64,000 nucleotides of DNA from Sphaerisporangium krabiense (GCF_014200435.1 NZ_JACHBR010000001.1:620001-684000), one strand, 5' to 3'. Shown: positions 23,729 through 33,620, counted from the stretch's first letter. Notes: generated by a model not told the origin, from the letters alone. Numbers and translations are program-made.

Positions 23729-25575
23729 CAGACGGCCTCCGACGCGCTGTCCCGTGCGGCCGCCAGCCCTTCCAGGGCGAGCAGGGCGTCGTAGATCAGC
23801 GCCTGCGCGGTGGCGGGCCTGTCGCCGACGATGGCCCGCGCCCGCTGCAGGCCCGCCTGGATGCCGCGCAGCCTCGGCTGGATGGTCTGGCCGGCCACCA
23901 GCGGACGGCTCACCAGCTCCTGGTCCAGCAGGTGCTCGGCCTCGCCCAGCATCTGATGGGCCAGCTCCACCAGGTCGGGGCTGCGCGGCGGCGCGTCACC
24001 GCTGGACTTCGCCGCCGACACGAGGACCTCGACCACGCGCTCAGTGACGTACCAGCAGGGCTCGTCGTGGCGGGCCTCGATGTCGGGGAAGACGTTGCCG
24101 GGCTGGTCCCACAGCCCGCGCGCCGCGCCGTCGGCGCACCGGCGCAGCTCCACGTGCCGCCAGATGCCGTCGGCGAGCCGCAGCAGCCGTTCGCGGACGG
24201 CGGTGTGCCGGGCGACGGACGCGGCCCAGATCGTGTGTTTCAGCAGAGTGGTCGAGAAGTCGGAGAGCATCCAGATCAGGCTCGGCCCGAGCGCGTCCGA
24301 GCCGTGCAGGCCGGCGGCGACTCCGGGGTGGTGCATGCGCACGGCGGGGTCGCCCGGGACGGCGCGCCGGGTGATCCGCGCCCGCATGGCGAGCTCTTCC
24401 AGCACTCCGGTGATCCGGCCGAGGTCGACATCGGAGGCGGCCCGGCCGCCGGCGTCGTTCACCAGACTCTGCACCACGATGGCCGACACCAGGAGGCTGT
24501 AGTAGTCCGACTCCTTCTCGTTGGTCGTCCGCCAAGGGATGTCCTCCAGCGGCCAGGCGCCGCGGCCGAACGTGGCGATCGTGCGCCAGTAGAGGCGGGT
24601 CAGGTCCCAGCGGCGCTGGAGCGCCTGGGCCAGGGTGAGCTGCTCGTCGTTCAGCAGGCCGAGGACGCGCGTGCGCTGGGAGAACAGATCGGCGATGCCG
24701 GCGAGGGCGTTGACCGTGAAACAGAGGCGCGGGGCGTCGGCGGCGATGCCCTTGGGCTGGGGGCCGATGTCGAGCGAGGTCACGATGTCGGGCGCGTCCT
24801 TGACGATGCCCCAGGACCACCCGCACTCGAAGAGCAGGTTGTCGTTGTCCAGATCCACCTGGCTGCCCGAGCCGACGGTGAGGTCGCGCAGGCCCGCGCG
24901 GACCGGCCCCAGTCCGCGGCGCAGGTCGTCCAGCACGCGGCGGGTGGGCGCCCCGGTCTGATCGACGGACTTGAGCAGCGCGCGCCCCGCCGCCGAGCCG
25001 GGGTCGAAGGCGTTGACCGTGAAGCTGCGCAGCAAGCCCACCATGGCGGCCGACAGCCGCTTGCCGGCCTCCCTTTCGATCAGCGCGATCTCGGCGCGGA
25101 TCGCCTCCCTGCGCACACTCTGCCGGAAGAGCTTGAGGAAGCCCAGCGTGCCCAGCATGAGCGTGACCGATATGGAGAACGAGTCCACGACGTCGAGCCG
25201 GAGCTGGTCGGGGGTGATCTCGGCGTTCTCGTCCACGGCGCGGAAGTAGCCGCCCCCGGAGAAGATCGGCCGGCCGTCCCCGGCGGTGTAGGTGCGGATG
25301 TACGCGCCGATCACCCTCAGAAGAAGTCTGGGAATCTCGACGGAGTCCCCGAGACCGGACAACGCGGCGAGAACGTCGTCGGCGGTCTGATCCGGCGTGT
25401 CCAACCGGAGGCCGGGAAGTTCCGAGGCCGGATATATGAAGCACAGCAACTGTTCCGCGTCGGAGATCGAGTTGGACCCGCCGTGTCCGCCCCACGTCCA
25501 TCCCCCGCCGCGGTACGACGTGCGGGCGGCGGCCTCCCATAGCTCCAGAAGCTGCTGGCGGGGCTGCAGTCTCAT
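23728..25575 (-). CDS. SCO2524 family protein
   Basis: A 615-residue protein and first gene of the four-gene cassette. The N-terminus MRLQPRQQLLELWEAAARTS followed by GGWTWGGHGGSNSISDAEQLL is distinctive. The rest is largely helical, with patches such as SVTLMLGTLGFLKLF and LCFTVNALAGIADLF, but with no clear signal peptide or transmembrane topology. ATG 25575 has ATAGGGAGGA upstream. No enzymatic motif is recognised. The divergent gap to the dehydrogenase at 25825 should contain the cassette promoter; all downstream genes overlap or lie within 14 bases. Confidence 0.78.
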   Translation of the reverse strand: MRLQPRQQLLELWEAAARTSYRGGGWTWGGHGGSNSISDAEQLLCFIYPASELPGLRLDTPDQTADDVLAALSGLGDSVEIPRLLLRVIGAYIRTYTAGDGRPIFSGGGYFRAVDENAEITPDQLRLDVVDSFSISVTLMLGTLGFLKLFRQSVRREAIRAEIALIEREAGKRLSAAMVGLLRSFTVNAFDPGSAAGRALLKSVDQTGAPTRRVLDDLRRGLGPVRAGLRDLTVGSGSQVDLDNDNLLFECGWSWGIVKDAPDIVTSLDIGPQPKGIAADAPRLCFTVNALAGIADLFSQRTRVLGLLNDEQLTLAQALQRRWDLTRLYWRTIATFGRGAWPLEDIPWRTTNEKESDYYSLLVSAIVVQSLVNDAGGRAASDVDLGRITGVLEELAMRARITRRAVPGDPAVRMHHPGVAAGLHGSDALGPSLIWMLSDFSTTLLKHTIWAASVARHTAVRERLLRLADGIWRHVELRRCADGAARGLWDQPGNVFPDIEARHDEPCWYVTERVVEVLVSAAKSSGDAPPRSPDLVELAHQMLGEAEHLLDQELVSRPLVAGQTIQPRLRGIQAGLQRARAIVGDRPATAQALIYDALLALEGLAAARDSASEAV

Positions 25576-25824
25576 GTGCGTCCTCCCTATACTCAGGGTC
25601 GCGCATAGGCAGCCGAGTGGCGGCGAGTGGATCTTTACCACTCAGCCGGGGTTCGCCATCACGTTTGCCTTCACGTTTGCCTTCAAAAGCGACACGCCCC
25701 TTACCCTTATACCATCGCAATGCATTCGCCGCCTGAACGGCCGAATAAGTGCGCGCGCGTGTTCGCAGGCAACAGGAGTGGTTCGACAAAACGGACATCC
25801 AGCCTTAGTTGGGAGCACGAAGAA
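25576..25824. promoter_or_regulatory. divergent intergenic region with 12-bp tandem repeat
   Basis: This AT-richer gap separates the SCO2524-type cassette from the dehydrogenase gene. It contains a 12-bp tandem repeat (CATCACGTTTGC then CTTCACGTTTGC at about 25658-25681), which could bind a regulator serving either gene. No convincing promoter hexamers were assigned. Confidence 0.3.
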
Positions 25825-27009
25825 ATGCCCTGTGAATCGGCACCCGCGGACGGTCGCGACCACCACGCATCTCAGCCGACGGCCAGAGACAGGCATACCT
25901 TCCACGGCAAAAGAGTCCTGGTCACCGGTGCCGCCATCGACATGTCACTTCTGAGCCCCCTGCTGATTCGAGGGCTCGTGCCATGGCGGCCGAGCGAGGT
26001 CCTCTCGGAAAAGGATCTCGTGCGCGAACTCGACGGCGCGGTCGCTTACCTGCACGGTGGCGAGGAGCGTGCCACCGAGGCCGCGTTACGGGCGGCCGCG
26101 GGCACTCTCAAGGTCGTGGCGTTCCTGGGCGTAGGCTACGAGAACTTCGTGGACGTGGCCGCCGCCGAACGCCTCGGCATCGTCGTGACCAACACCCCGG
26201 GCGCCGCCACCGACTCGGTCGCCACATTCGCCGTCGGCCAGATCATCAACGCCAACCTTCGCATCACGCGCCATCTGGGCCGTGTGGTCCCCGAATGGTC
26301 GGAGGGTGAGGAACTCCCGAACGAGCTCAGCCAGCTCAAAGTCGGCATCATCGGCTTGGGGGCCATCGGCACCCGCGTCGCGGAAATGCTGCGGCACACT
26401 CTCGGCACGAGGGTCGCATATTACAGTCGCACCAGAAAGCCCCACGTCGAGGTCTCCCTCGACATGCCGTATCTCCCGCTCCACGAGTTGTGCGAGTTCA
26501 GCGACGCGCTGGTGATCGCGACACCGGAGAACGGCGGGACGAAATCCATGGTGGACTCCTCGGTGATCTCCCGGCTGAGGCGCGGCGCCATTCTGGTGAA
26601 CGTCGCGCGCCCGGGCATCGTGGACGCGGAGGCGCTGTACAACGGCATGAGGGAAGATCGTGTGGCGGTCGCCGTCTTCGACGGCTTCTACGGCGGCGAC
26701 TCCTATTTCGGTCTCCGGATTCGCGCGGAATTCCCCGACCGGCTCCTGGTCACCGGCCATATCGCCTCGCACACGCGCCAGGCCATGGATCGAATGACCC
26801 GATCCGCGAGCGGGTCGGCGCCCGCGTGGTCACCACCGTCAGCGGCAAGGGCGTGGTGCCGGAGAGCCACCGGCTCTGCCTGGGCGCGACCCTGCACCTG
26901 GAGACCGTGCGCCACTGGCTCGCCACCTGCGACGTCGTGCTGGCCATCGGCACCGAACTCGGCCCCGCCGACCTGTGGGAGGAGCGCTTCGCGCTCACCG
27001 GCACGCTGA
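25825..27009 (+). CDS. NAD-dependent 2-hydroxyacid dehydrogenase, 3'-truncated and chimeric
   Basis: Residues 1 to about 324 are a D-2-hydroxyacid dehydrogenase: GVGYENFVDVAAA, the Rossmann motif VGIIGLGAIGTRVAEML, the catalytic Arg in LVNVARPGIVD and the His in TGHIASHT. The usual Glu of the catalytic triad (in the DVF-EP region) is not evident (VFDGFYGGDSYFG), and the last helix stops at QAMDRM, near 26796. From there the frame enters a different gene and continues for about 70 unrelated, Ser/Ala/Trp-rich residues to a stop at 27009. ATG 25825 is used, with GGGAG upstream. Codon use is less GC-biased than in neighbours, suggesting transfer. Activity is doubtful. Confidence 0.6.
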   Translation: MPCESAPADGRDHHASQPTARDRHTFHGKRVLVTGAAIDMSLLSPLLIRGLVPWRPSEVLSEKDLVRELDGAVAYLHGGEERATEAALRAAAGTLKVVAFLGVGYENFVDVAAAERLGIVVTNTPGAATDSVATFAVGQIINANLRITRHLGRVVPEWSEGEELPNELSQLKVGIIGLGAIGTRVAEMLRHTLGTRVAYYSRTRKPHVEVSLDMPYLPLHELCEFSDALVIATPENGGTKSMVDSSVISRLRRGAILVNVARPGIVDAEALYNGMREDRVAVAVFDGFYGGDSYFGLRIRAEFPDRLLVTGHIASHTRQAMDRMTRSASGSAPAWSPPSAARAWCRRATGSAWARPCTWRPCATGSPPATSCWPSAPNSAPPTCGRSASRSPAR

Positions 27010-27728
27010 TCCGCGTGGACGTGGACCCCGCCCAGATGTACGGCGACCACGTGGCCGACGTGGCGATCGTGGCCGACGCCGCGCTCGCCGTCCAAGGGCT
27101 CGGGGATCACCTCCGGGACGTCGCGGGCCCGGCGTCACGGGAAGGGCCGGGATGCGACTACCGCGCCGAACAGGAGAAGCTGACCGGGCGCTGGACCGGA
27201 TACCTGCGCGCGCTCGGCCAGGCCCTGCCCGAGGACGCGATCATCGTGGGCGACAACTCGATGGTCGTCTACCACGGGGCCCTGGTCGGCATGGTCATCG
27301 ACCCGCCGGGGCGGTTCCTCTTCCCCGCCGGGTTCGGCACGCTCGGCTTCGCGCTGCCCGCGGGGATCGGCGCGAAGCTCGGCCGCCCGGACCGGCCCGT
27401 CGCCGTGCTGGCCGGCGACGGCGCGCTGCAGTTCAGCCTCCAGGAGCTGGCGATGGCCGTGGAGCTGGGCCTGAGCCTGCCCGTGATCGTCGCGCTGAAC
27501 GGGGGATTCGGGGAGATCAGGGAGGAGATGGTGCGCAAGGGCATGCGCCCGGTGGCCGTCGACCTGCACGGGCCGGACTTCCCCGTGCTCGCCGAGGCCT
27601 ACGGCGCGCACGGCCGCGCGGTGAAGTCGCCCGAGGGGCTGCGGGAGGCCGTGGAGGAGGCCCTGCGGACCCCCGTCCCCACTGTGATCACCTTCACCGA
27701 GCCCTGCGGAGACGACGGTCCCGAGTGA
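26800..27728 (+). pseudogene. 5'-truncated thiamine-diphosphate enzyme (acetolactate synthase-like)
   Basis: About 305 residues corresponding to the middle and C-terminal (PP) domains of an acetolactate-synthase-family enzyme, closest in character to 2-oxo-acid (guanidino-oxopentanoate-type) decarboxylases. It opens abruptly at IRERVGARVVTTVSGKGVVPES and retains the cofactor motif GDGALQFSLQELAMA with NGG downstream, but the whole N-terminal PYR domain (about 180-200 residues), which carries the catalytic Glu, is missing. It is out of frame with the fused dehydrogenase upstream. No ribosome site precedes it, so I call it a remnant; a shorter internal start cannot be excluded. Confidence 0.7.
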
Positions 27729-27749
27729 CCGGGGGCACCCGGGACACGG

Positions 27750-28601
27750 TCAGCGGGCGCGGCGTTCCGCGGACTCGACGACGTTGGTGAGGAGCATCGC
27801 GCGGGTCATCGGGCCCACGCCGCCGGGGTTCGGCGAGAAGAACCCCGCGACCTCCTTGACCTCCAGGGAGACGTCGCCCGCGAGCTTGCCGTCGAGGCGC
27901 GAGACGCCGACGTCCAGGACGGCCGCGCCGGGCTTGACCATCTCGCGCGTGATCAGGCCGGGCACCCCGGCGGCGGCCACGACGATGTCGGCCCCGCGCA
28001 CGTGGGCGGCCAGGTCCTGCGTGCCGGTGTGGCAGAGGGTGACGGTGGCGTTCTCGGTGCGCCGGGTGAGCAGCAGGCCGAGCGGACGGCCGACGGTGAT
28101 GCCGCGGCCGATGACGGCGACCTCGGCCCCCTTGATCGGCACGCCGTACTCCTGCAGCAGGGCCACGATGCCGCGCGGGGTGCAGGGCAGCGGGGCGTCG
28201 ACCATGTGGACCAGACGGCCCAGGTTCACCGGGTGCAGGCCGTCGGCGTCCTTGGACGGGTCCATGCGCTCGATCAGCGCCTGGGCGTCGAGGTGGCGGG
28301 GCAGGGGGAGCTGGACGATGTAGCCCGTGCAGGCCGGGTCGGCGTTGAGCTCGTCGATCGCGGCCTCGACCTCGGCCTGCGTGGCCGTCTCGGGAAGGTC
28401 CTTGCGGATCGAGGCGATGCCGACCTCCGCGCAGTCGCGGTGCTTGCCGGCGACGTAGATCTGACTGCCCGGGTCGTCCCCGACGAGGACCGTGCCGAGA
28501 CCGGGCGTGACGCCCTCGGCGGTCAGCCGGGCGACGCGCCGCGCGAGGTCGGACTTGATCTTTGCCGCGGTGGCCTTGCCATCGAGAATCTGCGCGCTCA
28601 C
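27750..28601 (-). CDS. folD: bifunctional methylenetetrahydrofolate dehydrogenase/cyclohydrolase
   Basis: A 283-residue FolD, which interconverts 5,10-methylene-, methenyl- and 10-formyl-tetrahydrofolate, supplying formyl groups for PurH and PurN encoded a few kb away. Signatures: [23 protein letters not shown] with the catalytic Lys, [25 protein letters not shown], and the NADP motif [30 protein letters not shown] near the end. GTG 28601 (MSAQILDG) has TGGGAGGATGG upstream. Length is normal. In related actinomycetes DUF3017 usually follows folD; here the next gene is the broken dehydrogenase/TPP locus. Confidence 0.95.
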   Translation of the reverse strand: MSAQILDGKATAAKIKSDLARRVARLTAEGVTPGLGTVLVGDDPGSQIYVAGKHRDCAEVGIASIRKDLPETATQAEVEAAIDELNADPACTGYIVQLPLPRHLDAQALIERMDPSKDADGLHPVNLGRLVHMVDAPLPCTPRGIVALLQEYGVPIKGAEVAVIGRGITVGRPLGLLLTRRTENATVTLCHTGTQDLAAHVRGADIVVAAAGVPGLITREMVKPGAAVLDVGVSRLDGKLAGDVSLEVKEVAGFFSPNPGGVGPMTRAMLLTNVVESAERRAR

Positions 28602-29076
28602 AACTCGCCATCCTCCCATGCCGCCCGCGCCCGCCACGCGCCGACCGGCCCGATCGGGCGGCCCGTCTCCCGCGCCGCCCCCCTGCTCGGCGGCGGCGGG
28701 AATCCCGCGCGCCCCGGCGCCGGTACCGGACGGCTCCCCGCGTGAGAGGCGAACCATCATACGTGGCGGACGGCGAATGTGAAGTCGTGCGCGACGTCGT
28801 AAACAGGCGGCCGAAGTCTCTCGTCAATCCGAGATCACTTAGTTCATAATAGCCGCGTTGTCCCTCATATCCGGAGGAACTGCTCGTCAGCATAACGACA
28901 CGCTGATCCGATTCGGCTGACCACAATCTTCGTGGCCGTAAGCCCGTTACGACGGATACGTGTCCATTGAGCAATCTCGCGATTCCTTCGTCCGGTCGAT
29001 CGGGCGGGCCGGTCGTGGAACGTGCCATAACCGGCTCCCCTTTCGAGGCCCCTCAACGGCACAGGAAAGGACAAAA
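28602..29076. other. 475-base divergent intergenic region
   Basis: AT-richer spacer between folD and the second beta-helix gene; no gene supported. It includes a TTCATAAT stretch near 28845 that could be a -10 element and a small inverted repeat CGTAA-N5-TTACG at about 28935-28950. Its last 80 bases resemble the leader of the next beta-helix gene (CGATCGG, GGCCGG and GAACGTGCC elements). Confidence 0.35.
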
Positions 29077-30390
29077 GTGCTGCCACACGAGAAAAGGCAG
29101 GCGAGAAATCTCCCTTGGCCGGCAGGGTGGCGCCGAGCGGGTTCGGCCCTCTTCCTGCTCACCGCGCTGCTCGGCATGGCACTCGGGCGGATCCCGGCGA
29201 GCGCCGCCACCTTGACCGGGGGCGCCGCCGTCGCGCCGCCCGGCCCGGTCGCCGACCCCGCGCCGCCGTTCTCCCTCTCGGAGATCACCATCAGCCCCAG
29301 GCCGTCCCTCTTCGCCCCTCCGCCGACCGGTTTCGGCTGCGGGAAGCTGCTGGTCACCAGCGTCACCCTGACCGAGGACCTCACCTGCGAGGGCGACGGC
29401 CCGATCATCGGCGCGGCCAACGTCACGATCAACCTCAACGGGCACACGATCTCGGGGTCGGGCACGGGATACGGCATCACGGTCGGCGACCACGCGACCG
29501 GATACTGGCCGGGCACCGTCATCCGCAACGGCAGGATCGACGGCTTCCCCGTCGGGATCTACGTGGAGCGTTCGACCGGCACACGGCTCGTCAACGTGAC
29601 CAACTCCGGAGGCCGCATCCAGGCGCTGCTCGGGGCGGGTCTCGCGATCACCGGCTCGCGCGGCAGATGCGTCATCGAAGGGCTGTACGTCCAGGATTCC
29701 GCGCTGACCGTCGACCACTGCACGATTCACGGCGACAACGGCCTGAACCGGGGCAACGGATTCTCCATAACCTCCAGCCGGTTCATCGGCGGAAGCCTCG
29801 GCGTCGGCCAGTCGGACAACGGCGTCATCACCGGCAGCGTTCTCGACGACTGGTCGTTGTCCTTCTACGCGGAGAGCCGCGGTAACAAGGTTCACGACAA
29901 CGTGTTCAAGAACTCCGAGACCGCGCTCTGGCTGGGCGACACCTCGGTGCCGACGGTGGTCGAGCACAATTCCTTCAGGGACAATTCCGTGGCCGTCGAG
30001 GGCTACTACTTCAGCGGCATCGTGAAGAACAACGAATTCATCCGCAACGCGACGGCCGGCGTCTACATCCGCAACGCCCAGGGCGTGACGGGCGCGATCG
30101 CCGGCAACACCTTCGCCAGGAACGGCAGGGCCCCCAGCGGGCGCACCGATCCGGACGGCAACCCCGTGCAAGGGGACATCCACCTCGGCTGGAAGGACGA
30201 CCCCAAGCCGATCACCGTCAGCGGCAACGTCGGCACGCGCACCACCGGCTGGTTCATCTGGGCGCCGCACGACTCCGTGATCGACGGCGGCGGCAACCAC
30301 GGCGCCCCCTGCGGCCCGCCCCCCTACGAGCAGCACACCCCCGGCGGCGGCCCCACGGTCACCATCAACCCGGCCGTGACCTGTAGCTGA
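29077..30390 (+). CDS. secreted right-handed beta-helix repeat protein, copy 2
   Basis: A 437-residue exported beta-helix protein. Signal peptide: basic start, core ALFLLTALLGMALG and cleavage after ASA. The passenger has the same opening FGCGKLLVTSVTLTEDL and rung-like repeats (GVITGSVLDDW, NKVHDNVFKN, EHNSFRDNS), and ends PTVTINPAVTCS. GTG 29077 is chosen because CAGGAAAGGA lies just upstream; an earlier ATG would place an unlikely tail before the signal peptide. It is the tandem neighbour and close paralogue of the next gene, and a more distant paralogue of 18316-19497. No catalytic residues assigned. Confidence 0.8.
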   Translation: MLPHEKRQARNLPWPAGWRRAGSALFLLTALLGMALGRIPASAATLTGGAAVAPPGPVADPAPPFSLSEITISPRPSLFAPPPTGFGCGKLLVTSVTLTEDLTCEGDGPIIGAANVTINLNGHTISGSGTGYGITVGDHATGYWPGTVIRNGRIDGFPVGIYVERSTGTRLVNVTNSGGRIQALLGAGLAITGSRGRCVIEGLYVQDSALTVDHCTIHGDNGLNRGNGFSITSSRFIGGSLGVGQSDNGVITGSVLDDWSLSFYAESRGNKVHDNVFKNSETALWLGDTSVPTVVEHNSFRDNSVAVEGYYFSGIVKNNEFIRNATAGVYIRNAQGVTGAIAGNTFARNGRAPSGRTDPDGNPVQGDIHLGWKDDPKPITVSGNVGTRTTGWFIWAPHDSVIDGGGNHGAPCGPPPYEQHTPGGGPTVTINPAVTCS

Positions 30391-30495
30391 CGGACCACAC
30401 CCAAGGGTCCGGTCCCTTCGTTCGATCGGCCGGAGAGCCGGCCATGGACCGTGCCGCTTTCCTTCGATGTCCAGCAACACCATGAAAGGAGAGAA

Positions 30496-31836
30496 ATGCG
30501 CCCACACCACGAGATCCGAGCAAAAGCCAGCCCTCGGTCGGCACGACCGGCAGGGTGGCGCACAAGGGGTTTCCTCGCCTTCCTGCTCGTCGCGCTGCTC
30601 GGCATGACACTCGGCCAGGTCCCGGCGAACGCCGCCACGCCAGGAGGGGACGCGACAGACGGGGGCACCGCCGTCGCGCCGCCCGATCCGCGCACCGAAC
30701 CCCTACCACCGATGGTGCCCCTCCCGCCCCGACCGACCCGCCTGGCACCGCCGCCCGTCGGCTTCGGCTGCGGCATGCTCCTGGTCACCAGCGTCAAACT
30801 GGAAGAAGACCTCGTCTGCACCGGCGACGGCATCATCATCGGCGCGAACGACATCACGATCGACCTCAACGGCCACACGATCTCAGGGCCGAGCGAGGGA
30901 ATCAACTTCGGCATCAGCTCCGGACTGCACACACCGGAGAACTGGTCGAACACCGTCATCCGCGACGGAAGAATAGAAGGTTTCAAATACCAGATCTATC
31001 TGGAGCAGGCGACGGGCACGAGACTCGTGAACCTGACCAATTCGGGTGGCGGCTCCTACGGCTCTATCTACGCGTTCCACTCGGACCTTACGATCACCGG
31101 CTCGCGAAGCAGGTGCCAGATAGAACGAACCTACATGCTGGATTCCCCGCTCACCGTCGACCACTGCACGCTGCATGGAAGCCACGGCATGACCAGGGGC
31201 AACAACTTCTCGATCTCGTCGACCAAGCTGATCGACGGCGGTCTCGTCGTCGGCCAGTCGGACAACGGTGTCATCACGAAAAGCGTTCTCGACGACTTCT
31301 CCGTCTCCGTCTATGCCTATAGCAATGGCAACAGGTTCCACGACAACGTGTTCAAGAACTCTGACAACGCGCTGGGCCTGGGTGACGCGGCCAGACCGAC
31401 CGTGGTCGAGAACAACACGTTCAAGGACAACTCGATCGCCATCTACGGCTCCTGGTTCACCGGTATCGTCAAGAACAACGAGTTCATTCACAACCGGACG
31501 GCGGGCATCTATATCTTCAAAGCCCATCCGGTGGCCAGCCAGATCACCGGCAACACCTTCGTGAGGAACGGCGCCGACCCCGAGAGCGTCACGGATCCGA
31601 ACGGCAACACGGTACGGGGGGACATCCACATCGGCTGGCAGGACGACCCCCAGCCGATCACCCTGAGCGGCAACTCCGGCAAGCGGACCAACGGGTGGTT
31701 CATCTGGGCCCCGCACGACTCCGTGATCGACGGAGGCGGCAACCACGGCGCCCCCTGCGGCCCGGCCCCCTACGATCGCCCCACCCCCGGCGGCGGCCCC
31801 ACGGTCACCATCAACCCGGCCGTGACCTGTAGCTGA
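30496..31836 (+). CDS. secreted right-handed beta-helix repeat protein, copy 3
   Basis: A 446-residue paralogue of the preceding gene. Signal peptide core FLAFLLVALLGMTLG with cleavage after ANA; then a Pro-rich stretch, FGCGMLLVTSVKLEEDL and beta-helix rungs (NGVITKSVLDDF, NRFHDNVFKN, ENNTFKDNS, KNNEFIHN). The C-terminal segment from WFIWAPHDSVIDGGGN to AVTCS is nearly identical to copy 2. ATG 30496 has AAAGGAGAGAA upstream. The 105-base gap carries leader elements resembling those before copy 2, consistent with duplication of gene plus leader. A bidirectional hairpin follows, and the gene converges with purH. Confidence 0.8.
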   Translation: MRPHHEIRAKASPRSARPAGWRTRGFLAFLLVALLGMTLGQVPANAATPGGDATDGGTAVAPPDPRTEPLPPMVPLPPRPTRLAPPPVGFGCGMLLVTSVKLEEDLVCTGDGIIIGANDITIDLNGHTISGPSEGINFGISSGLHTPENWSNTVIRDGRIEGFKYQIYLEQATGTRLVNLTNSGGGSYGSIYAFHSDLTITGSRSRCQIERTYMLDSPLTVDHCTLHGSHGMTRGNNFSISSTKLIDGGLVVGQSDNGVITKSVLDDFSVSVYAYSNGNRFHDNVFKNSDNALGLGDAARPTVVENNTFKDNSIAIYGSWFTGIVKNNEFIHNRTAGIYIFKAHPVASQITGNTFVRNGADPESVTDPNGNTVRGDIHIGWQDDPQPITLSGNSGKRTNGWFIWAPHDSVIDGGGNHGAPCGPAPYDRPTPGGGPTVTINPAVTCS

Positions 31837-31922
31837 TCGCCCAGGCTCAGCCGGTCGGCGCCGTGCCCCCGCCGGGGACGTCCTCACCCACGCCCGGCGG
31901 CGGAACAGCGGATCGACCGGCC

Positions 31923-31957
31923 CCGGCGCCGGGCGTGACACACGCGCCCGGCGCCGG
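31923..31957. terminator. bidirectional terminator between beta-helix gene and purH
   Basis: A perfect 13-bp inverted repeat (arms 31923-31935 and 31945-31957, CCGGCGCCGGGCG) with a 9-base loop lies between two convergent stop codons, 86 bases after the beta-helix stop and 4 bases beyond the purH stop. Confidence 0.75.
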
Positions 31958-31961
31958 TCGG

Positions 31962-33506
31962 TCAGTGGAAGAAGTGCCGTGTGCCGGTGAAGTACAGCGT
32001 GATGCCGGCCTTGGCGGCGGCCTCGATCACCTCTTCGTCGCGGATGGAGCCGCCCGGCTCGACCACGGCCTTCACCCCGGCGTCGATGAGCACTTGAAGG
32101 CCGTCGGGGAAGGGGAAGTACGCGTCCGAGGCGCCCACCGCGCCCGCGGCCCGCTCCCCCGCCCGGGTCACGGCGAGGCGCGCGGAGTCGACCCGGTTGA
32201 CCTGGCCCATGCCGACGCCGACCGTCGCGCCGTCCGCGGCGAGCAGGATCGCGTTGGACTTCACCGACCGGCAGGACTTCCACGCGAAGGCCAGGTCGGC
32301 CAGCACCTCGGGCGAGGCGGGGGCGCCGGCCTTCAGCTCCCAGGTGGCGGGGTCGTCGCCGGGGGCGTTCACGCGGTCCACCGTCTGGACCAGCAGCCCG
32401 CCGTCGATCCGGCGGAACTCGGCGGTGTTGGACGGCCCGGCCGGGCAGCGCAGCAGCCGGATGTTCTTCTTGGTCGTCAGCACCGCCAGGGCCTCCTGGC
32501 TGAACTCCGGAGCGACCACGACCTCGGTGAAGATCGGCGCGATCTGCTCGGCGAGCGCGCCGGTGACCTCGCGGTTGACGGCGATCACCCCGCCGTACGC
32601 GGAGAGCGGGTCGCAGTCGTGCGCCTTGCGGTGCGCCTCGACGACGTCGGCGCCGACGGCGAGCCCGCAGGGGTTGGCGTGCTTGATGACGGCGACGGCG
32701 GGCTCGGGGAAGTCCCACACCGCCCGCCAGGCGGCGTCGGCGTCCAGGTAGTTGTTGTAGGACATCTCCTTGCCGTGCAACTGCTCGGCGCCGGCCAGGC
32801 CGTCCTCGGAGCCCGAGTACAGCGCGGCCCCCTGGTGCGGGTTCTCGCCGTAGCGCAGGACGGCGCGGCGCTGCCAGGCCGCGCCCATGAACGTGGGCCA
32901 GCCCGCGTCCTCGGGGGCGTAGACGTTGCCGAACCACGAGGCCACCGCGGTGTCGTAGGCGGCGGTGTGGGCGTACGCCTGGGCTGCCAGGCGGCGGCGC
33001 TGCGGCTCGGTGAAGCCGCCCTCCTCGACCGCCCGCAGCACGTCGCCGTACCCGCGCGGGTCCACGACGACGGCGACCGTGCCGTGGTTCTTGGCCGCGG
33101 CGCGGATCATCGCGGGCCCGCCGATGTCGATCTGCTCGACGCACTCCTCGGGCGAGGCGCCGGAGGCCACCGTCTGCTGGAACGGGTACAGGTTGACCAC
33201 GACGAGCTGGAACGGCTCGATCTCCAGCTCTTCGAGCTGCTTCACGTGAGAGGGGTTGTTCCCGTCGGCCAGCAGGCCGGCGTGGACCCGGGGGTGCAGG
33301 GTCTTGACCCGGCCGCCCAGGCACTCGGGGAAGCCGGTCAGCGACTCGACCGGGGTGACCGGCACGCCGAAGGACGCGATCTTCGAGGCCGTGCCGCCCG
33401 TGGACACGATCTCGACGCCGGCGGCGTCCAGCGCCCGGACCAGCTCCTCCAGCCCGGACTTGTCATATACGGTGATCAGCGCGCGCCGGATGGCGATGCG
33501 GGTCAC
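31962..33506 (-). CDS. purH: bifunctional AICAR formyltransferase/IMP cyclohydrolase
   Basis: A 514-residue enzyme for the last two steps of IMP synthesis. The N-terminal IMP cyclohydrolase domain (about 1-200) has [44 protein letters not shown] and NLYPFQQTV. The C-terminal transformylase has [39 protein letters not shown] and [14 protein letters not shown] 33506 follows GGGAGGAG. It is just downstream of purN on the same strand (114-base gap). In mycobacteria the order perM-purN-purH is the same as here. Confidence 0.96.
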   Translation of the reverse strand: MTRIAIRRALITVYDKSGLEELVRALDAAGVEIVSTGGTASKIASFGVPVTPVESLTGFPECLGGRVKTLHPRVHAGLLADGNNPSHVKQLEELEIEPFQLVVVNLYPFQQTVASGASPEECVEQIDIGGPAMIRAAAKNHGTVAVVVDPRGYGDVLRAVEEGGFTEPQRRRLAAQAYAHTAAYDTAVASWFGNVYAPEDAGWPTFMGAAWQRRAVLRYGENPHQGAALYSGSEDGLAGAEQLHGKEMSYNNYLDADAAWRAVWDFPEPAVAVIKHANPCGLAVGADVVEAHRKAHDCDPLSAYGGVIAVNREVTGALAEQIAPIFTEVVVAPEFSQEALAVLTTKKNIRLLRCPAGPSNTAEFRRIDGGLLVQTVDRVNAPGDDPATWELKAGAPASPEVLADLAFAWKSCRSVKSNAILLAADGATVGVGMGQVNRVDSARLAVTRAGERAAGAVGASDAYFPFPDGLQVLIDAGVKAVVEPGGSIRDEEVIEAAAKAGITLYFTGTRHFFH

Positions 33507-33620
33507 TTCGTGCTCCTCCCTGTGTCCGGGCGGCCCGGCGCACCGGGCGGTCCGGAGGTTGCCACTGGCGGGACGTCGCGCGCCGGGACCTCCCGGGCCG
33601 CGCGCCTCCGCGCCCTCCCA

